Part shown: in pieces, positions 35,031 through 43,595 of the stretch
How positions within the stretch are numbered: the first letter of the stretch is position 1
Layout of the letters: each line of letters starts with the position of its first letter
DNA from: Burkholderiales bacterium
Lineage (GTDB): Bacteria > Pseudomonadota > Gammaproteobacteria > Burkholderiales > SG8-41
Direction of reading: 5' to 3'
NCBI GenBank assembly: GCA_019749945.1
Contig: JAIEPF010000017.1
Span: forward strand, 1 to 64,000
Length of the DNA stretch: 64,000 bases
Translations under genes and position numbers: made by a program
The notes under the pieces: model-generated
What the model was told of the DNA's origin: nothing
Databases searched by the model: none
What the model saw: only the letters and a program-made list of their open reading frames with translations

Positions 35031-35366
35031 GGCATCTGGGTTAAGTCCCGCAGCGAACATGATGCGCCGTGCTCGAATTATTCCGGGAAGCGCAACGAGC
35101 CCCCAAACAACGCAAAAGGCCACGACGAGCCAGGTCGAAAGCGGACGATTGAACCAGTGAGCAAAGAGAATCAGAGCTGCGGGAGGCAGCGATCCCGTGG
35201 TCAAAGCGAGAACAATCACAGGAGCGTCATAGCGCAGGCTTGGGGAAGATTGGGATTTAACAAACGCGACGTGCCTCCTCGCCAGCCACACCCAGACCAT
35301 CGCAGCTACAACCCCGTAGCCAGCAAAGAACGCAATCCATACAGCCGTTTCGAGCGCAGTTGTCAT
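35025..35366 (-). CDS. Integron cassette protein C3: small membrane protein
   Basis: A 113-residue protein with three hydrophobic segments (about 8-28, 48-68 and 77-97). The stop codon lies within the attC box GCCTAAC. RARRIMFAAGLNPDAA closes the sequence. No family recognised; small membrane proteins of this kind are common cassette cargo. Confidence 0.75.
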   Translation of the reverse strand: MTTALETAVWIAFFAGYGVVAAMVWVWLARRHVAFVKSQSSPSLRYDAPVIVLALTTGSLPPAALILFAHWFNRPLSTWLVVAFCVVWGLVALPGIIRARRIMFAAGLNPDAA

Positions 35367-35369
35367 GGC

Positions 35370-35435
35370 GCCTAACGTGGAAGCTCAGCGGCCGGCCGCT
35401 TGCGGACGGTCCGAGTCTGCAGCGCAGGGTTAGGC
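35370..35435 (-). other. attC site of cassette C2
   Basis: A 66-nt dyad bounded by GCCTAAC and GTTAGGC with inner GCAAGCGGCCGGCCGC apical pairing; both consensus boxes are perfect. Confidence 0.88.
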
Positions 35436-35439
35436 AGCA

Positions 35440-35790
35440 CTACGGACGGCCCCACTCGATTTCTCGTATACATAGACGACCGTTTTCGCGTGCGACCACA
35501 ACCGCGACCGCTTCCGAGTACCCAGGACCAGCGATGGCAGCGTATGCCCATCCGATATCTCCGGGCTTTTTTGCGGGCCAATCTTCCATGACCTCCATAA
35601 CTTCAGCTTCAGTGGGAGGTCCGGAACCATAATCGGTCATTTGCACCAGCTCTTCATGGAGAGCTTCGGCACTCCACTCAATCTTCTGAGATGCAGCCAA
35701 AAGTTCATGTGCTTCGGCAAACCGTCCGGAAATCAAAGCCACCGCAAAATCGTATGCGACCTTTCCGTGTGGTGTGGTTTTCTTGTCCAT
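35440..35790 (-). CDS. Integron cassette protein C2 (hypothetical)
   Basis: A 116-residue soluble protein: an N-terminal helical region (VAYDFAVALISGRFAEAHELL), then DWPAKKPGDIGWAYAAIAG and a strand-rich end VAVVVARENGRLCIREIEW, a pattern that recalls NTF2-like or cassette-borne hypothetical proteins. Function unknown. Flanked by attC sites on both sides. Confidence 0.75.
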   Translation of the reverse strand: MDKKTTPHGKVAYDFAVALISGRFAEAHELLAASQKIEWSAEALHEELVQMTDYGSGPPTEAEVMEVMEDWPAKKPGDIGWAYAAIAGPGYSEAVAVVVARENGRLCIREIEWGRP

Positions 35791-35798
35791 ATCGTGCT

Positions 35799-35894
35799 GC
35801 CTAACGTTCTCAATGAGCGGGCGCCGGAGCGCGAAGCGCTACGGGAACCCAACGGCGCCGCCGTTGGGCGCTCTGCTCGATTGTGGGGTTGGGC
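35799..35894 (-). other. attC site of cassette C1
   Basis: A 96-nt dyad read on the minus strand, opening GCCCAAC and closing GTTAGGC. Inner stems are GCGCCCAACGGCG and its partner, and AGCGCTTCGCGCT. Confidence 0.88.
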
Positions 35895-35901
35895 GGCATT
35901 G

Positions 35902-36348
35902 TCATTGCTGTGACTCACCCGCCGCAACCTGACTACAGATCGAGTGCCAGACAACCGGGTCGAGTGGGATCGCTTGGTCAGCGCGGAGCTTGCCTGTGAA
36001 TGCTGGATGTGGGGCGAACCCAAAAACTTGTGATGCGCTGCGAGGTACACCGCGCGACATGAGGCTCGCGACTAACTCTGGCATCAGGTTTTGATCTTGC
36101 CACTGAGGTGCGTTCGTCAACTGACTGAACTCGGCGACCGATGGGGCCACTTGGCGGATTGCACCCTCGAGTGGGTCGAGGACATGCACAGTACCGTCTT
36201 CACGCTCGAAGTAACAATCGCCGAATACGGAAAGCCCGATCGGGCGAACGCGACCAAAGGCGTGCTGAGGCCAGCAAGAAAAGATCCTCACGAAGTCCAC
36301 GGAGGGATCCTCGATAAAGAGATCTGCCCACGAGAGCCCGCTGCTCAT
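35902..36348 (-). CDS. Integron cassette protein C1 (DUF1851/Tdi1-like, tentative)
   Basis: A 148-residue soluble protein, the first cassette after attI. GRVRPIGLSVFGDCYFERED, GTVHVLDPLEGAIRQVAPSV and the C-terminal VFGFAPHPAFTGKLRADQA follow the pattern of DUF1851, the C-terminal domain of type VI immunity proteins such as Tdi1. If right, it would be a defensive immunity cassette; the match is by pattern only. The ATG at 36348 lies 4 nt from the attI crossover box. Confidence 0.7.
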   Translation of the reverse strand: MSSGLSWADLFIEDPSVDFVRIFSCWPQHAFGRVRPIGLSVFGDCYFEREDGTVHVLDPLEGAIRQVAPSVAEFSQLTNAPQWQDQNLMPELVASLMSRGVPRSASQVFGFAPHPAFTGKLRADQAIPLDPVVWHSICSQVAAGESQQ

Positions 36349-36351
36349 GAC

Positions 36352-36393
36352 GCCCAACTAGTTTTATACGACAAAAACGCCGTATAACATTCC
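36352..36393 (-). other. attI site of the complete integron
   Basis: On the minus strand the segment starts GGAATGTTATA and ends GTTGGGC (a GTTRRRY box), 42 nt, located between the intI gene and the first cassette. It matches the orphan site at 14420-14461 in length and in 31 of 42 positions by my alignment. Confidence 0.8.
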
Positions 36394-36413
36394 GGCGCGA
36401 TGAATAACATCCC

Positions 36414-36428
36414 AAAAATCAATGACAT
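36414..36428 (-). repeat. AT-rich dispersed motif copy (beside attI)
   Basis: Reads ATGTCATTGATTTTT on the minus strand, between attI and the intI promoter. Confidence 0.5.
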
Positions 36429-36436
36429 ATAATTCT

Positions 36437-36480
36437 TTGCATACAAGGATTTAACCGAATTATACTGTATATATGAACAG
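36437..36480 (+). promoter_or_regulatory. intI promoter with LexA box
   Basis: TTGCAT (36437-36442) and TATACT (36461-36466) are spaced 18 nt. CTGT-N8-ACAG at 36465-36480 is a full-consensus LexA half-site pair, overlapping the -10 and the start codon. This is the known arrangement for SOS-induced integron integrases. Confidence 0.85.
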
Positions 36481-37477
36481 TAATAAAATTCGGCGCAAAA
36501 CCGACTATCCGCCTTTGACCTCGGTACGGTTGCTGGATCAGTTGCGCGAGCGCATCCGCTACAAGCATTACAGCCTCAGTACCGAGAGGACTTATGTGCA
36601 GTGGGTGCGGGCGTTTGTTCATTTTCACAAGTTAAGGCATCCGCGCGAGATGGGCAAGCCGGAGGTCGAGGCGTTCCTGATATGGCTGGCGGCTGAACGC
36701 AAGGTGTCCGCATCCACGCATCGACAGGCATTGTCTGCGTTGTTGTTCTTGTTCGGCGAGGTTCTGGGTGTCGATTTGCCGTGGCTCGATGAAATCGGGC
36801 GTCCGCGGCAGGTGCGGCGACTGCCGGTGGTTCTGTCGGCTGACGAAGTCAGGCGCATTTTCCAGTTTCTGGAAGGTGAACATCTGCTGTTGGCAAAGTT
36901 GTTGTATGGCACAGGCCTGCGCATCATGGAGGCGATGGGCTTGCGTGTTAAGGATATTGATTTCACACGCAACACGATCATTGTGCGCGAGGCAAAAGGC
37001 AATAAGGATCGCGCAGTGATGCTGCCCGCGACACTGGTGGAACCTTTGCGCGGTCAGCTTGCGCGGGCGAATGTGCTATGGGCAAGCGATCGCGCTGATG
37101 GATGCCCTGGCGTGTACATGCCTCATGCGCTGGAGCGCAAATATCCGCGTGCCGGAGCATCATGGAGTTGGCACTGGGTCTTTCCGCAGGATTCGTTGTC
37201 GACCGATCCGCGCACCGGTATTGTGCGACGGCATCATGCCCATGAAGCCGCATTTCAACGCGCGTTCAAACGTGCTTTACATCTGGCGCAGGTGCATCAG
37301 CCGGCGACACCGCATACCTTGCGGCATTCGTTTGCAACCCAGGTGCTGCAATCCGGCTACGACATCCGTACTGTGCAGGAGTTGCTTGGCCATGCCGATG
37401 TGAAGACGACAATGATCTACACCCATGTGCTGAAGGTTGGCGGCGGCGGTGTGCGCAGTCCGCTGGATGCGCTGTGA
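36473..37477 (+). CDS. intI: Integron integrase
   Basis: A 334-residue tyrosine recombinase that joins attC sites to attI. Catalytic residues are all present: R150 in [12 protein letters not shown]175/K178 in AKGNKDR, H281 and R284 in [10 protein letters not shown]307 in LLGHADV, and Y316 in MIYTHVL. The integron-specific insert is intact ([10 protein letters not shown], then [20 protein letters not shown]). The N-terminal core-binding region ([25 protein letters not shown]) and the C-terminal [11 protein letters not shown] match IntI1-like proteins at full length. It is divergent from its cassettes with attI between. The start codon lies inside the LexA box. Confidence 0.97.
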   Translation: MNSNKIRRKTDYPPLTSVRLLDQLRERIRYKHYSLSTERTYVQWVRAFVHFHKLRHPREMGKPEVEAFLIWLAAERKVSASTHRQALSALLFLFGEVLGVDLPWLDEIGRPRQVRRLPVVLSADEVRRIFQFLEGEHLLLAKLLYGTGLRIMEAMGLRVKDIDFTRNTIIVREAKGNKDRAVMLPATLVEPLRGQLARANVLWASDRADGCPGVYMPHALERKYPRAGASWSWHWVFPQDSLSTDPRTGIVRRHHAHEAAFQRAFKRALHLAQVHQPATPHTLRHSFATQVLQSGYDIRTVQELLGHADVKTTMIYTHVLKVGGGGVRSPLDAL

Positions 37478-37527
37478 GCGGTGGTTTGGCAATAGCCAGC
37501 AAGTGTCGCGCCCGTTAAACTCGCGCG

Positions 37528-39468
37528 GTGTCTGATCTCGCATCCGTATTCTCCTCAACCGGCGCATTGGCGCAGGTGGTCCCCGGCTTCCGGGCGCGGC
37601 CGTTCCAGCTGGAAATGGCCGAGGAAATACAAAAAGTCATTCAAAAACAATCAGTTATGGTTGCCGAGGCAGGGACGGGCACGGGCAAGACCTTTGCCTA
37701 TCTGGTGCCTGCGCTGTTGTCCGGCGGCAAGGTGATCATTTCCACCGGCACCAAGACGCTGCAGGACCAGTTGTTCGGCCGCGATATTCCGACGGTGCGC
37801 GATGCACTGAAAGTGCCGGTCACCGTGGCGCTGCTGAAGGGCCGCGCCAACTACGTTTGTCACCATCATCTCGAACGCGCCAAGAACGACGGCCACCTGC
37901 CGACGCGGGACGATGTGATGCACCTGGCACGCATTGAAAGTTTTGCGCGTATCACCACCACCGGTGACCGCGCCGATCTGTCGGAGGTGCCGGAGAACGC
38001 CGGGGTATGGCCGCTGGTGACTTCCACCCGCGACAACTGCCTGGGTTCGCAGTGCACGCATTACGATAAATGTTTTGTCATGAAGGCGCGCAAACAGGCG
38101 CTGGAAGCCGATGTGGTGGTGGTCAACCATCATTTGTTTTTCGCTGATGTGATGCTGCGCGAGGAAAGTGTTGCCGAATTGCTGCCGGCCTGCAATACGG
38201 TGATTTTTGACGAGGCGCACCAGTTGCCGGAAACCGCCAGCCTGTTTTTCGGGCAGTCGGTATCGACGACGCAACTGACCGATCTCGCGCGTGATGCGCG
38301 CATCGAAGCCGCGGTCAGCGCCAAGGATTTTCCGGCGCTGCCGGTGGCGGCCAATGCGCTGGAAAAGGCGGCGCGCGATCTGCGCCTCGCTTTCGACGAC
38401 AGCGGCACGCGCATGCCGGCCACTGCGCTGAAAAAGCGCAAGCTGATCACCGAGGCGCTGCAGGAAGCCTGCGACAAGCTGACGACCCTCGCCGAAACCC
38501 TGCACACCCAGGCCGCGCGCAGCGATGGTCTGCAGCAGTGTTTTGAACGTGCCGATGCCTTGCGCGCCCAGCTTGAAGGCTGGCGCGACGACAGTGATGC
38601 CGAACTGGTGCGCTGGGTGGAGGTGTTCCACCAGTCGGTGCAGTTCAATGCCACGCCGCTGTCGATTGCGGAAATCTTCAGGAAACAGGTCGAGGCGCAG
38701 GCCAAAGCCTGGGTGTTCACCTCGGCGACGCTGTCGGTGAACGGCGATTTCAAGCATTACGTCAGCGAACTCGGCATCGAGTCCGGGCAGACCGCGAGCT
38801 GGGCCAGCCCTTTCGATTTCGCGCAGCAGGGCCTGCTTTATGTGCCGCAGAATCTGCCTGACCCGAATACCCCCGATTACACCGCGGCCGTGGTCGAAGC
38901 CGCGCTGCCGGTGGTCGAGGCCAGCCGCGGCCGTGCGTTCCTGCTCTTCACCAGCCTGCGCGCGATGCGCGAGGCGCATGGCCTGCTGCAGGACGCATTC
39001 AAAAAACGCGGCTGGGAGTACCCGCTGCTGGTGCAGGGCGAGGGTTCGCGCACCGAATTGCTGCAACGCTTTCGCAGCCTCGGCAATGCGGTGCTGGTCG
39101 GCAGCCAGTCGTTCTGGGAGGGTGTGGATGTGCGTGGTGATGCCCTGTCGGTGGTGATGATCGACAAGCTGCCGTTTGCGCCGCCCGATGATCCGGTGCT
39201 GGCGGCGCGCATCGCCAAAATCAATGCCGAGGGCCGCAATGCCTTCATGGAATATCAGCTGCCGCGCGCGGTGATTTCGCTGAAGCAGGGTGCGGGGCGT
39301 TTGATCCGCGATGAAACCGATCGCGGCGTGCTGATGATTTGCGATCCGCGGCTGATTTCAAAGGCCTACGGCAAACGCATCTGGCGCAGCCTGCCGCCGA
39401 TGACACGGACGCGGGACGCGACTGATGTGACCGCGTTTTTTGCGCAGGAACCAGTTCCGGTAGCGTAG
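37528..39468 (+). CDS. yoaA: ATP-dependent helicase of the DinG/YoaA type
   Basis: A 646-residue superfamily 2 (XPD-like) helicase. Walker A is VAEAGTGTGKTFAYLVP, with iron-sulfur Cys ligands in NYVCHH and DNCLGSQCTHYDKC, the DEAH box in VIFDEAHQLPE, motif V/VI in SQSFWEGVDVRGD and LKQGAGRLIRDETDRG. It lacks the exonuclease domain of some DinG proteins and fits YoaA, which assists repair of replication damage. GTG start. Oddity: codons at 37623-37668 (EIQKVIQKQSVMV) are strikingly AT-rich and hold an AT-rich motif copy on the opposite strand. Confidence 0.93.
   Translation: MSDLASVFSSTGALAQVVPGFRARPFQLEMAEEIQKVIQKQSVMVAEAGTGTGKTFAYLVPALLSGGKVIISTGTKTLQDQLFGRDIPTVRDALKVPVTVALLKGRANYVCHHHLERAKNDGHLPTRDDVMHLARIESFARITTTGDRADLSEVPENAGVWPLVTSTRDNCLGSQCTHYDKCFVMKARKQALEADVVVVNHHLFFADVMLREESVAELLPACNTVIFDEAHQLPETASLFFGQSVSTTQLTDLARDARIEAAVSAKDFPALPVAANALEKAARDLRLAFDDSGTRMPATALKKRKLITEALQEACDKLTTLAETLHTQAARSDGLQQCFERADALRAQLEGWRDDSDAELVRWVEVFHQSVQFNATPLSIAEIFRKQVEAQAKAWVFTSATLSVNGDFKHYVSELGIESGQTASWASPFDFAQQGLLYVPQNLPDPNTPDYTAAVVEAALPVVEASRGRAFLLFTSLRAMREAHGLLQDAFKKRGWEYPLLVQGEGSRTELLQRFRSLGNAVLVGSQSFWEGVDVRGDALSVVMIDKLPFAPPDDPVLAARIAKINAEGRNAFMEYQLPRAVISLKQGAGRLIRDETDRGVLMICDPRLISKAYGKRIWRSLPPMTRTRDATDVTAFFAQEPVPVA
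37643..37656 (-). repeat. AT-rich dispersed motif copy (inside yoaA)
   Basis: Reads AACTGATTGTTTTT on the minus strand, embedded in the coding sequence just before the Walker A motif. Confidence 0.55.
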
Positions 39469-39496
39469 CGGCAGGCTAAGTGTTGCGGGCTTTTTG

Positions 39497-39540
39497 CTCC
39501 GCACTCATCATTCATCACTCCGCGCTGGGGTTTACTCCGG
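39497..39540. repeat. Intergenic palindromic-repeat family, single-arm copy
   Basis: CTCCGCACTCATCATTCATC followed by ACTCCGCGC and GGGGTTTACTCCGG shares its units with the palindromes at 47131-47206 and 50326-50392. It lies between yoaA and the convergent TAXI gene. Confidence 0.6.
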
Positions 39541-40929
39541 TGGCGGCGGCAGCGGCACGACCGGTGCGGCGGTGTTGGTCAGCCGCGCCCGCACCATCTG
39601 GATGTGACCGCGCAGCGTGTAGACATAATCCCAGTAGGTCAGCGGCACCTGGGTGCCGTCGACGCCGTCTTCGATTTCGTCGAGGCGCGCCAGCAGTTCC
39701 GCGGCGTCGATTTTGTCGGGATGGCTCCGCGCCTCGATCTCCACGGATTTTAATTCCCGGTACCAGCGGAACACCTTGCGCTTGACCTTCCAGTCGTAGA
39801 CCGCCGGCATGATGCGCATCACCGGGATCAGCACCGCGATCAGCGGCACCAGCAGCACCAGCAGGCGTTCGATCAGATTGGCGACCCAGAACGGCATGTA
39901 ACGCTGCAGGAAGGGCGGGCCGGATTTGAAATATCGTTCGGCATTTTCGCTGACCGGGAAATCACCTTCGCGCGCCACCGGGAATTCGCCGGCTTTGTGG
40001 AATACCCCCGCCCGACCGTGCACCTTGGCCGCGGCCTGCAGCAGCACGGCGATCAGCGCCGGATGGAAATCGCTGCGCGCAACCAGCGTTGCGGTGGTGG
40101 CGACCATGCGGATGTTGGTGGAGGGGATGTCGGCGGCTATATCGATCATGCCGCGAGGCAGCGTGACCGTTGAGAGATAATTGAAGTGCCGGGCCAGCGC
40201 TTCGGCGTGACTGAGGTTCATCAGCCGGATGCCCGGGGTTTTGAGCAGTTTCTGCACCACCGGCGCATCCGGGCCGGCGACCAGCAACACGGCATCGAGC
40301 CGGCCGGCGATCAGGGCATCGGCAGCGCTCATGCCGCCCAGTGGCGACAACGTTGCCTGTGGTTTCAAGGCACCACTGGCCTGCAGGATATTGCTGACCA
40401 GTACGCGGGTGCCGCTGCCTTCAGGTCCGCCGGCGATGCGTTTGCCGCCGAGCTGTGCCAGCCGCACCAGCTCGGTATCGTGATTGTAGAAAATCCACAG
40501 CGGTTCGTAGTAAAGCGTCGCCAGTGATACCAAGCCGTGTTCTGCGTCGGCAGAGGGTGCGACGCCGCCCTGGATCAGCGCGACATCGACGCCGGAATCG
40601 GGATTGAGCAGGCGTTTCAGGTTGTCTGCGGAGCCGGTGGAAGTCCGCAGTTCGACGTCGATTTTTTCCCGGGCCAGCAGTTCGCGGTAACGCTGGCCAT
40701 AGAGGTGGTAGGCGCCGGTTTCGTAACCGGTGGAGATCACGAACTTGCCGGGCGGCGCCGGACGCACGAAGTGGAAGGCGATCATGAACGCGCCGCCGAT
40801 GATCACCGCGCCGATCAGAATGACGATCAGCAATTCGCGCAGCGCGATGGTTTCGGCGGCAACCCCGTTTTTGCGGCGCAGCAGCCGCCACCAGCGGCTC
40901 ACTGTTTTTTTTGAGGCAGGATCAGTCAT
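39532..40929 (-). CDS. TAXI-family TRAP-type solute-binding protein, membrane-anchored
   Basis: A 465-residue protein. One N-terminal membrane segment (ELLIVILIGAVIIGGAFMIAF, about 33-53) precedes a TAXI receptor domain: FVISTGYETGAYHLYGQRY, RTSTGSADNLKRLL, VDVALIQGGVAP, GGPEGSGTRVLVSNIL. Unlike secreted TAXI proteins it has a C-terminal hydrophobic region (about 345-372) and a cytoplasmic-looking tail with helices (LKSVEIEARSHPDK). This anchored variant is common in betaproteobacteria, often without TRAP permease subunits, as here. Ligand unknown (glutamate-like or other carboxylates in studied relatives). Confidence 0.88.
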   Translation of the reverse strand: MTDPASKKTVSRWWRLLRRKNGVAAETIALRELLIVILIGAVIIGGAFMIAFHFVRPAPPGKFVISTGYETGAYHLYGQRYRELLAREKIDVELRTSTGSADNLKRLLNPDSGVDVALIQGGVAPSADAEHGLVSLATLYYEPLWIFYNHDTELVRLAQLGGKRIAGGPEGSGTRVLVSNILQASGALKPQATLSPLGGMSAADALIAGRLDAVLLVAGPDAPVVQKLLKTPGIRLMNLSHAEALARHFNYLSTVTLPRGMIDIAADIPSTNIRMVATTATLVARSDFHPALIAVLLQAAAKVHGRAGVFHKAGEFPVAREGDFPVSENAERYFKSGPPFLQRYMPFWVANLIERLLVLLVPLIAVLIPVMRIMPAVYDWKVKRKVFRWYRELKSVEIEARSHPDKIDAAELLARLDEIEDGVDGTQVPLTYWDYVYTLRGHIQMVRARLTNTAAPVVPLPPPPE

Positions 40930-40945
40930 GGGTTTTTTATTTTAG

Positions 40946-41086
40946 AGCGCCTAACAAAATGAATGAAATTTGCAGTTAAGTTCACCCTCACCCTCGATCC
41001 CTCTCCCGGAGGGAGAGGGATGAAAAGCCCTTCTCCCTCCGGGAGAAGGGTTGGGATGAGAGAGATATGGCATTTTGTTAGGCGCT
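40946..41086. mobile_element. MITE-like element with perfect 16-bp terminal inverted repeats
   Basis: The ends AGCGCCTAACAAAATG and its exact complement bound 141 bp with no ORF of its own. The interior has two nested hairpins made of CCCTCTCCCGGAGGGAGAGGG-type sequence. The termini contain GCCTAAC and GTTAGGC, so an unusually long attC is an alternative reading. It sits between the TAXI gene and the DUF1232 stop codon. Confidence 0.6.
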
Positions 41087-41087
41087 T

Positions 41088-41468
41088 TTAATTTACCAGC
41101 CAGCGCCACAGCAGCCATGCGAGCAATATCCACAGCGCAACAAACACGGCGGCGGCGATGTAATTCTGCGGCTTTGGTTTGCGTGCGTCCAGCCAGGCCT
41201 GGGCCTGCTGCCGGCATTCGGCGACAACCGGGGCCGGCACCATCTTCACCGCGAGCCAGATGCCCAGCGGCAGCAGCAGCAATTCGTCGAGCAAACCGAG
41301 CACGGGAATGAAGTCCGGGATCAGGTCGATCGGGCTGAAGGCGTAAGCCACGATCAGCACGGTGAAAATTTTGGCGTAAAGCGGCGTCTGCGGGTGGCGG
41401 TAGGCGAACCACAGCATCACCACGTCGCCTTTCAGCAGCTTGGCCCAGCGCCGCAGGGTTTGAAACAT
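41088..41468 (-). CDS. DUF1232 (YkvA-like) membrane protein
   Basis: A 126-residue protein. The DUF1232 core is TPLYAKIFTVLIVAYAFSPIDLIPDFIPVLGLLDE, which is diagnostic, with a second hydrophobic segment LLLPLGIWLAVKM and a C-terminal membrane helix (IAAAVFVALWILLAWLLW). The ATG at 41468 immediately follows the rimO stop at 41471, so co-transcription is likely; the longer frame inside rimO is rejected. Role unknown. Confidence 0.9.
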   Translation of the reverse strand: MFQTLRRWAKLLKGDVVMLWFAYRHPQTPLYAKIFTVLIVAYAFSPIDLIPDFIPVLGLLDELLLLPLGIWLAVKMVPAPVVAECRQQAQAWLDARKPKPQNYIAAAVFVALWILLAWLLWRWLVN

Positions 41469-41470
41469 AT

Positions 41471-42922
41471 TTAACTGACGGCGCGCGGGCCGGAGGGTGT
41501 GGCCCACAGGTCGTGGGCGTCGGACCTGGTGACTTTGACGCGCGCGAATTCGCCGACCTTGAGCTTGCCGCCCTTGGCGATGATGACGCGGCCGTCGATT
41601 TCCGGCGCATCGGCGGCGGAGCGCGCGATGGCGCCTTCGGGACCGACTGTATCGACCAGCACGGTGATGGTCTGGCCGACTTTTTTCTTCAGCCGTGCCG
41701 CGCTGATTTTTTCCTGCACCGCCATGAACCGCGCCTGACGTTCCTCGCGGACTTCCTTCGGCACCGGATCGGGCAGCGCATTGGCTTTTGCACCTTCGAC
41801 CGGCGAATAGGCGAAACAGCCGACGCGGTCCAACTGCGCTTCTTCGAGGAATTCGAGCAGCGCTTCGAATTCAGCTTCGGTCTCGCCGGGGAAGCCGGCG
41901 ATGAAGGTGCTGCGGATGGTGAGATCCGGGCAGATCGCACGCCAGTCGCGGATGCGCTGCAGTGTGCCTTCGCTGTTCGCCGGGCGTTTCATCAGTTTCA
42001 GGATGCGCGGGCTGGCATGCTGGAAGGGCACGTCGAGGTAGGGCAGCAGCCTGCCTTCGGCCATCAGCGGGATGACTTCGTCGACATGCGGGTAGGGATA
42101 GACGTAATGCAGGCGCACCCAGACGCCGAGGCCGGCCAGCGCCTGGGTGAGTTCGGTCATCCGGGTTTTGATCGGACGCCCGTTCCAGAACCCGGTGCGG
42201 TATTTGACATCGACGCCGTAGGCGCTGGTGTCCTGCGAAATCACCAGCAGTTCGCGCACGCCGGCCTTGACCAGGTTTTCCGCCTCTTTCATCACGTCAC
42301 CGATCGGCCGGCTGACCAGGTCGCCGCGCATCGACGGGATGATGCAGAAGGTGCAGCGGTGGTTGCAGCCTTCGGAAATTTTCAGGTAGGCGTAATGCCG
42401 CGGCGTCAGGCGGATGCCCTGCGGCGGGATCAGGTCCAAGTGCGGGTCGTGCGGCTGGGGCAGATGGACATGCACGGCGTCCATCACCGCGGCGGTGGCA
42501 TGCGGGCCGGTGACGGCGAGCACTTTGGGGTGCGTCTCGCGCACGATGTCGCCCTTGGCGCCGAGGCAGCCGGTGACGATGACACGGCCGTTTTCGGCGA
42601 GCGCCTCGCCGATGGCATCCAGCGATTCCTCGACCGCGGCGTCGATGAAGCCGCAGGTGTTGACGACGACAAGATCGGCGTCTTTATAAGTCGGCGCGAC
42701 GATATAACCCTCGGCGCGCAGTTGCGTCAGGATCAGTTCGGAGTCGACCGTGGCCTTGGGGCAGCCGAGCGAAACAAATCCGACCTTGCGGGGAGGGCTG
42801 ATGGGCACAGCGGGGAAGGCTTGGGGATGGCGAAATGCGGATGGTCGGGAGGCGCGGTTTGCGGACTGCGGCCCTGGGGCGGCCTCAGGCCTTCGGTTCT
42901 TCGCCGCCTTCTTTTTTGGCAC
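41471..42922 (-). CDS. rimO: Ribosomal protein S12 methylthiotransferase RimO
   Basis: A radical-SAM enzyme adding a methylthio group to an Asp of ribosomal protein S12. It has the N-terminal UPF0004 domain with Cys in [19 protein letters not shown] and TGCLGAKGD (three cluster ligands). The radical-SAM CxxxCxxC is in [14 protein letters not shown], followed by [10 protein letters not shown], and a C-terminal TRAM domain. As called it is 483 residues; the first 38 are basic and atypical and overlap the end of phaR, so the GTG at 42808 is an alternative start. The operon order phaR-rimO-DUF1232 is unusual but tight. Confidence 0.93.
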   Translation of the reverse strand: MPKKKAAKNRRPEAAPGPQSANRASRPSAFRHPQAFPAVPISPPRKVGFVSLGCPKATVDSELILTQLRAEGYIVAPTYKDADLVVVNTCGFIDAAVEESLDAIGEALAENGRVIVTGCLGAKGDIVRETHPKVLAVTGPHATAAVMDAVHVHLPQPHDPHLDLIPPQGIRLTPRHYAYLKISEGCNHRCTFCIIPSMRGDLVSRPIGDVMKEAENLVKAGVRELLVISQDTSAYGVDVKYRTGFWNGRPIKTRMTELTQALAGLGVWVRLHYVYPYPHVDEVIPLMAEGRLLPYLDVPFQHASPRILKLMKRPANSEGTLQRIRDWRAICPDLTIRSTFIAGFPGETEAEFEALLEFLEEAQLDRVGCFAYSPVEGAKANALPDPVPKEVREERQARFMAVQEKISAARLKKKVGQTITVLVDTVGPEGAIARSAADAPEIDGRVIIAKGGKLKVGEFARVKVTRSDAHDLWATPSGPRAVS

Positions 42923-43466
42923 CTTCCTGTCCCGGAAAACCGGGGAAGGGGAAGTTGCCCCAAAGGTTGCGCGTCTGCGCCGTCAGCTGGTTCTGCATGT
43001 CGAGGAAGGTTTGCGCGCTCTGCTCGAGATAACGGCCCATCAATCCCTGCATGGCCGGGCCCTGCATCTTGACGAATTCGCTCCAGGTTTCGGAGTTGAG
43101 CATCGGGTTCTGGCCGTAGACCTGGCGCGACTGATCCTGCAGCTTGTTCTGGATCTGCATGAAGGTTTCGATGTTTTTCTCGAGGTAACCGCCCATCATG
43201 CCCTGCATGGCGTTGCCGTAAAAGCGGATGATCTGCGACAGCGAATCGCTGGTGAACATCGGCGAGCCGGCGGACTCTTCTTCGAGGATGATCTGCAGCA
43301 AAATGCTGCGCGTCAGGTCGTCCTTGGTCTTGGCGTCTTCGACCTTGAATTCGACGTTTTCCAGTACCAGTTTTTTGACATCGGCCAGCGTGATGTAGCT
43401 GCTGGTCTCCGTGTCATAGAGACGCCGGTTCGGGTACTTCTTGATGATTCTGGCCTGTGCGCTCAT
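42885..43466 (-). CDS. phaR: Polyhydroxyalkanoate synthesis repressor PhaR
   Basis: A 193-residue regulator that binds both PHB and DNA and represses phasin and its own gene. The N-terminal DNA-binding region is [29 protein letters not shown], almost invariant in the family. The middle holds two PHB-accumulation regulatory repeats ([20 protein letters not shown] and [20 protein letters not shown]). The Gly/Pro-rich tail is [11 protein letters not shown]. It is downstream of phaB and phaC on the same strand, with a 129-nt AT-rich gap that probably carries its own promoter. Confidence 0.95.
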   Translation of the reverse strand: MSAQARIIKKYPNRRLYDTETSSYITLADVKKLVLENVEFKVEDAKTKDDLTRSILLQIILEEESAGSPMFTSDSLSQIIRFYGNAMQGMMGGYLEKNIETFMQIQNKLQDQSRQVYGQNPMLNSETWSEFVKMQGPAMQGLMGRYLEQSAQTFLDMQNQLTAQTRNLWGNFPFPGFPGQEGAKKEGGEEPKA

Positions 43467-43595
43467 CGCTTACCTTTTGGGGTAGTGGTCAGGCATTATT
43501 TCACAGGAAATGCTGCAACGCAACCCGCATTTACAAAAAAATCATTAAAAATCAATACTTTAGTAATTAACGCGATGCTGCATTTGGAGCTGCAC
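43467..43595 (-). promoter_or_regulatory. phaR upstream region with TGC-rich repeats
   Basis: The gap between phaB and phaR contains TGCTGCAACGCAACCCGCA and GATGCTGCATTTGGAGCTGC, TGC/GCA-rich sequence of the kind bound by PhaR in other bacteria, and an AT-rich motif copy at 43547-43560. Autoregulation is an inference. Confidence 0.35.
43547..43560 (-). repeat. AT-rich dispersed motif copy (upstream of phaR)
   Basis: Reads AAGTATTGATTTTT on the minus strand, co-oriented with phaR. Confidence 0.55.

Noticed and set aside
41513-43072. 519-codon plus-strand frame over rimO
   Set aside because: Shadow of rimO: low-complexity Asp/Gly/Arg-rich translation, while the minus strand shows a complete radical-SAM enzyme.
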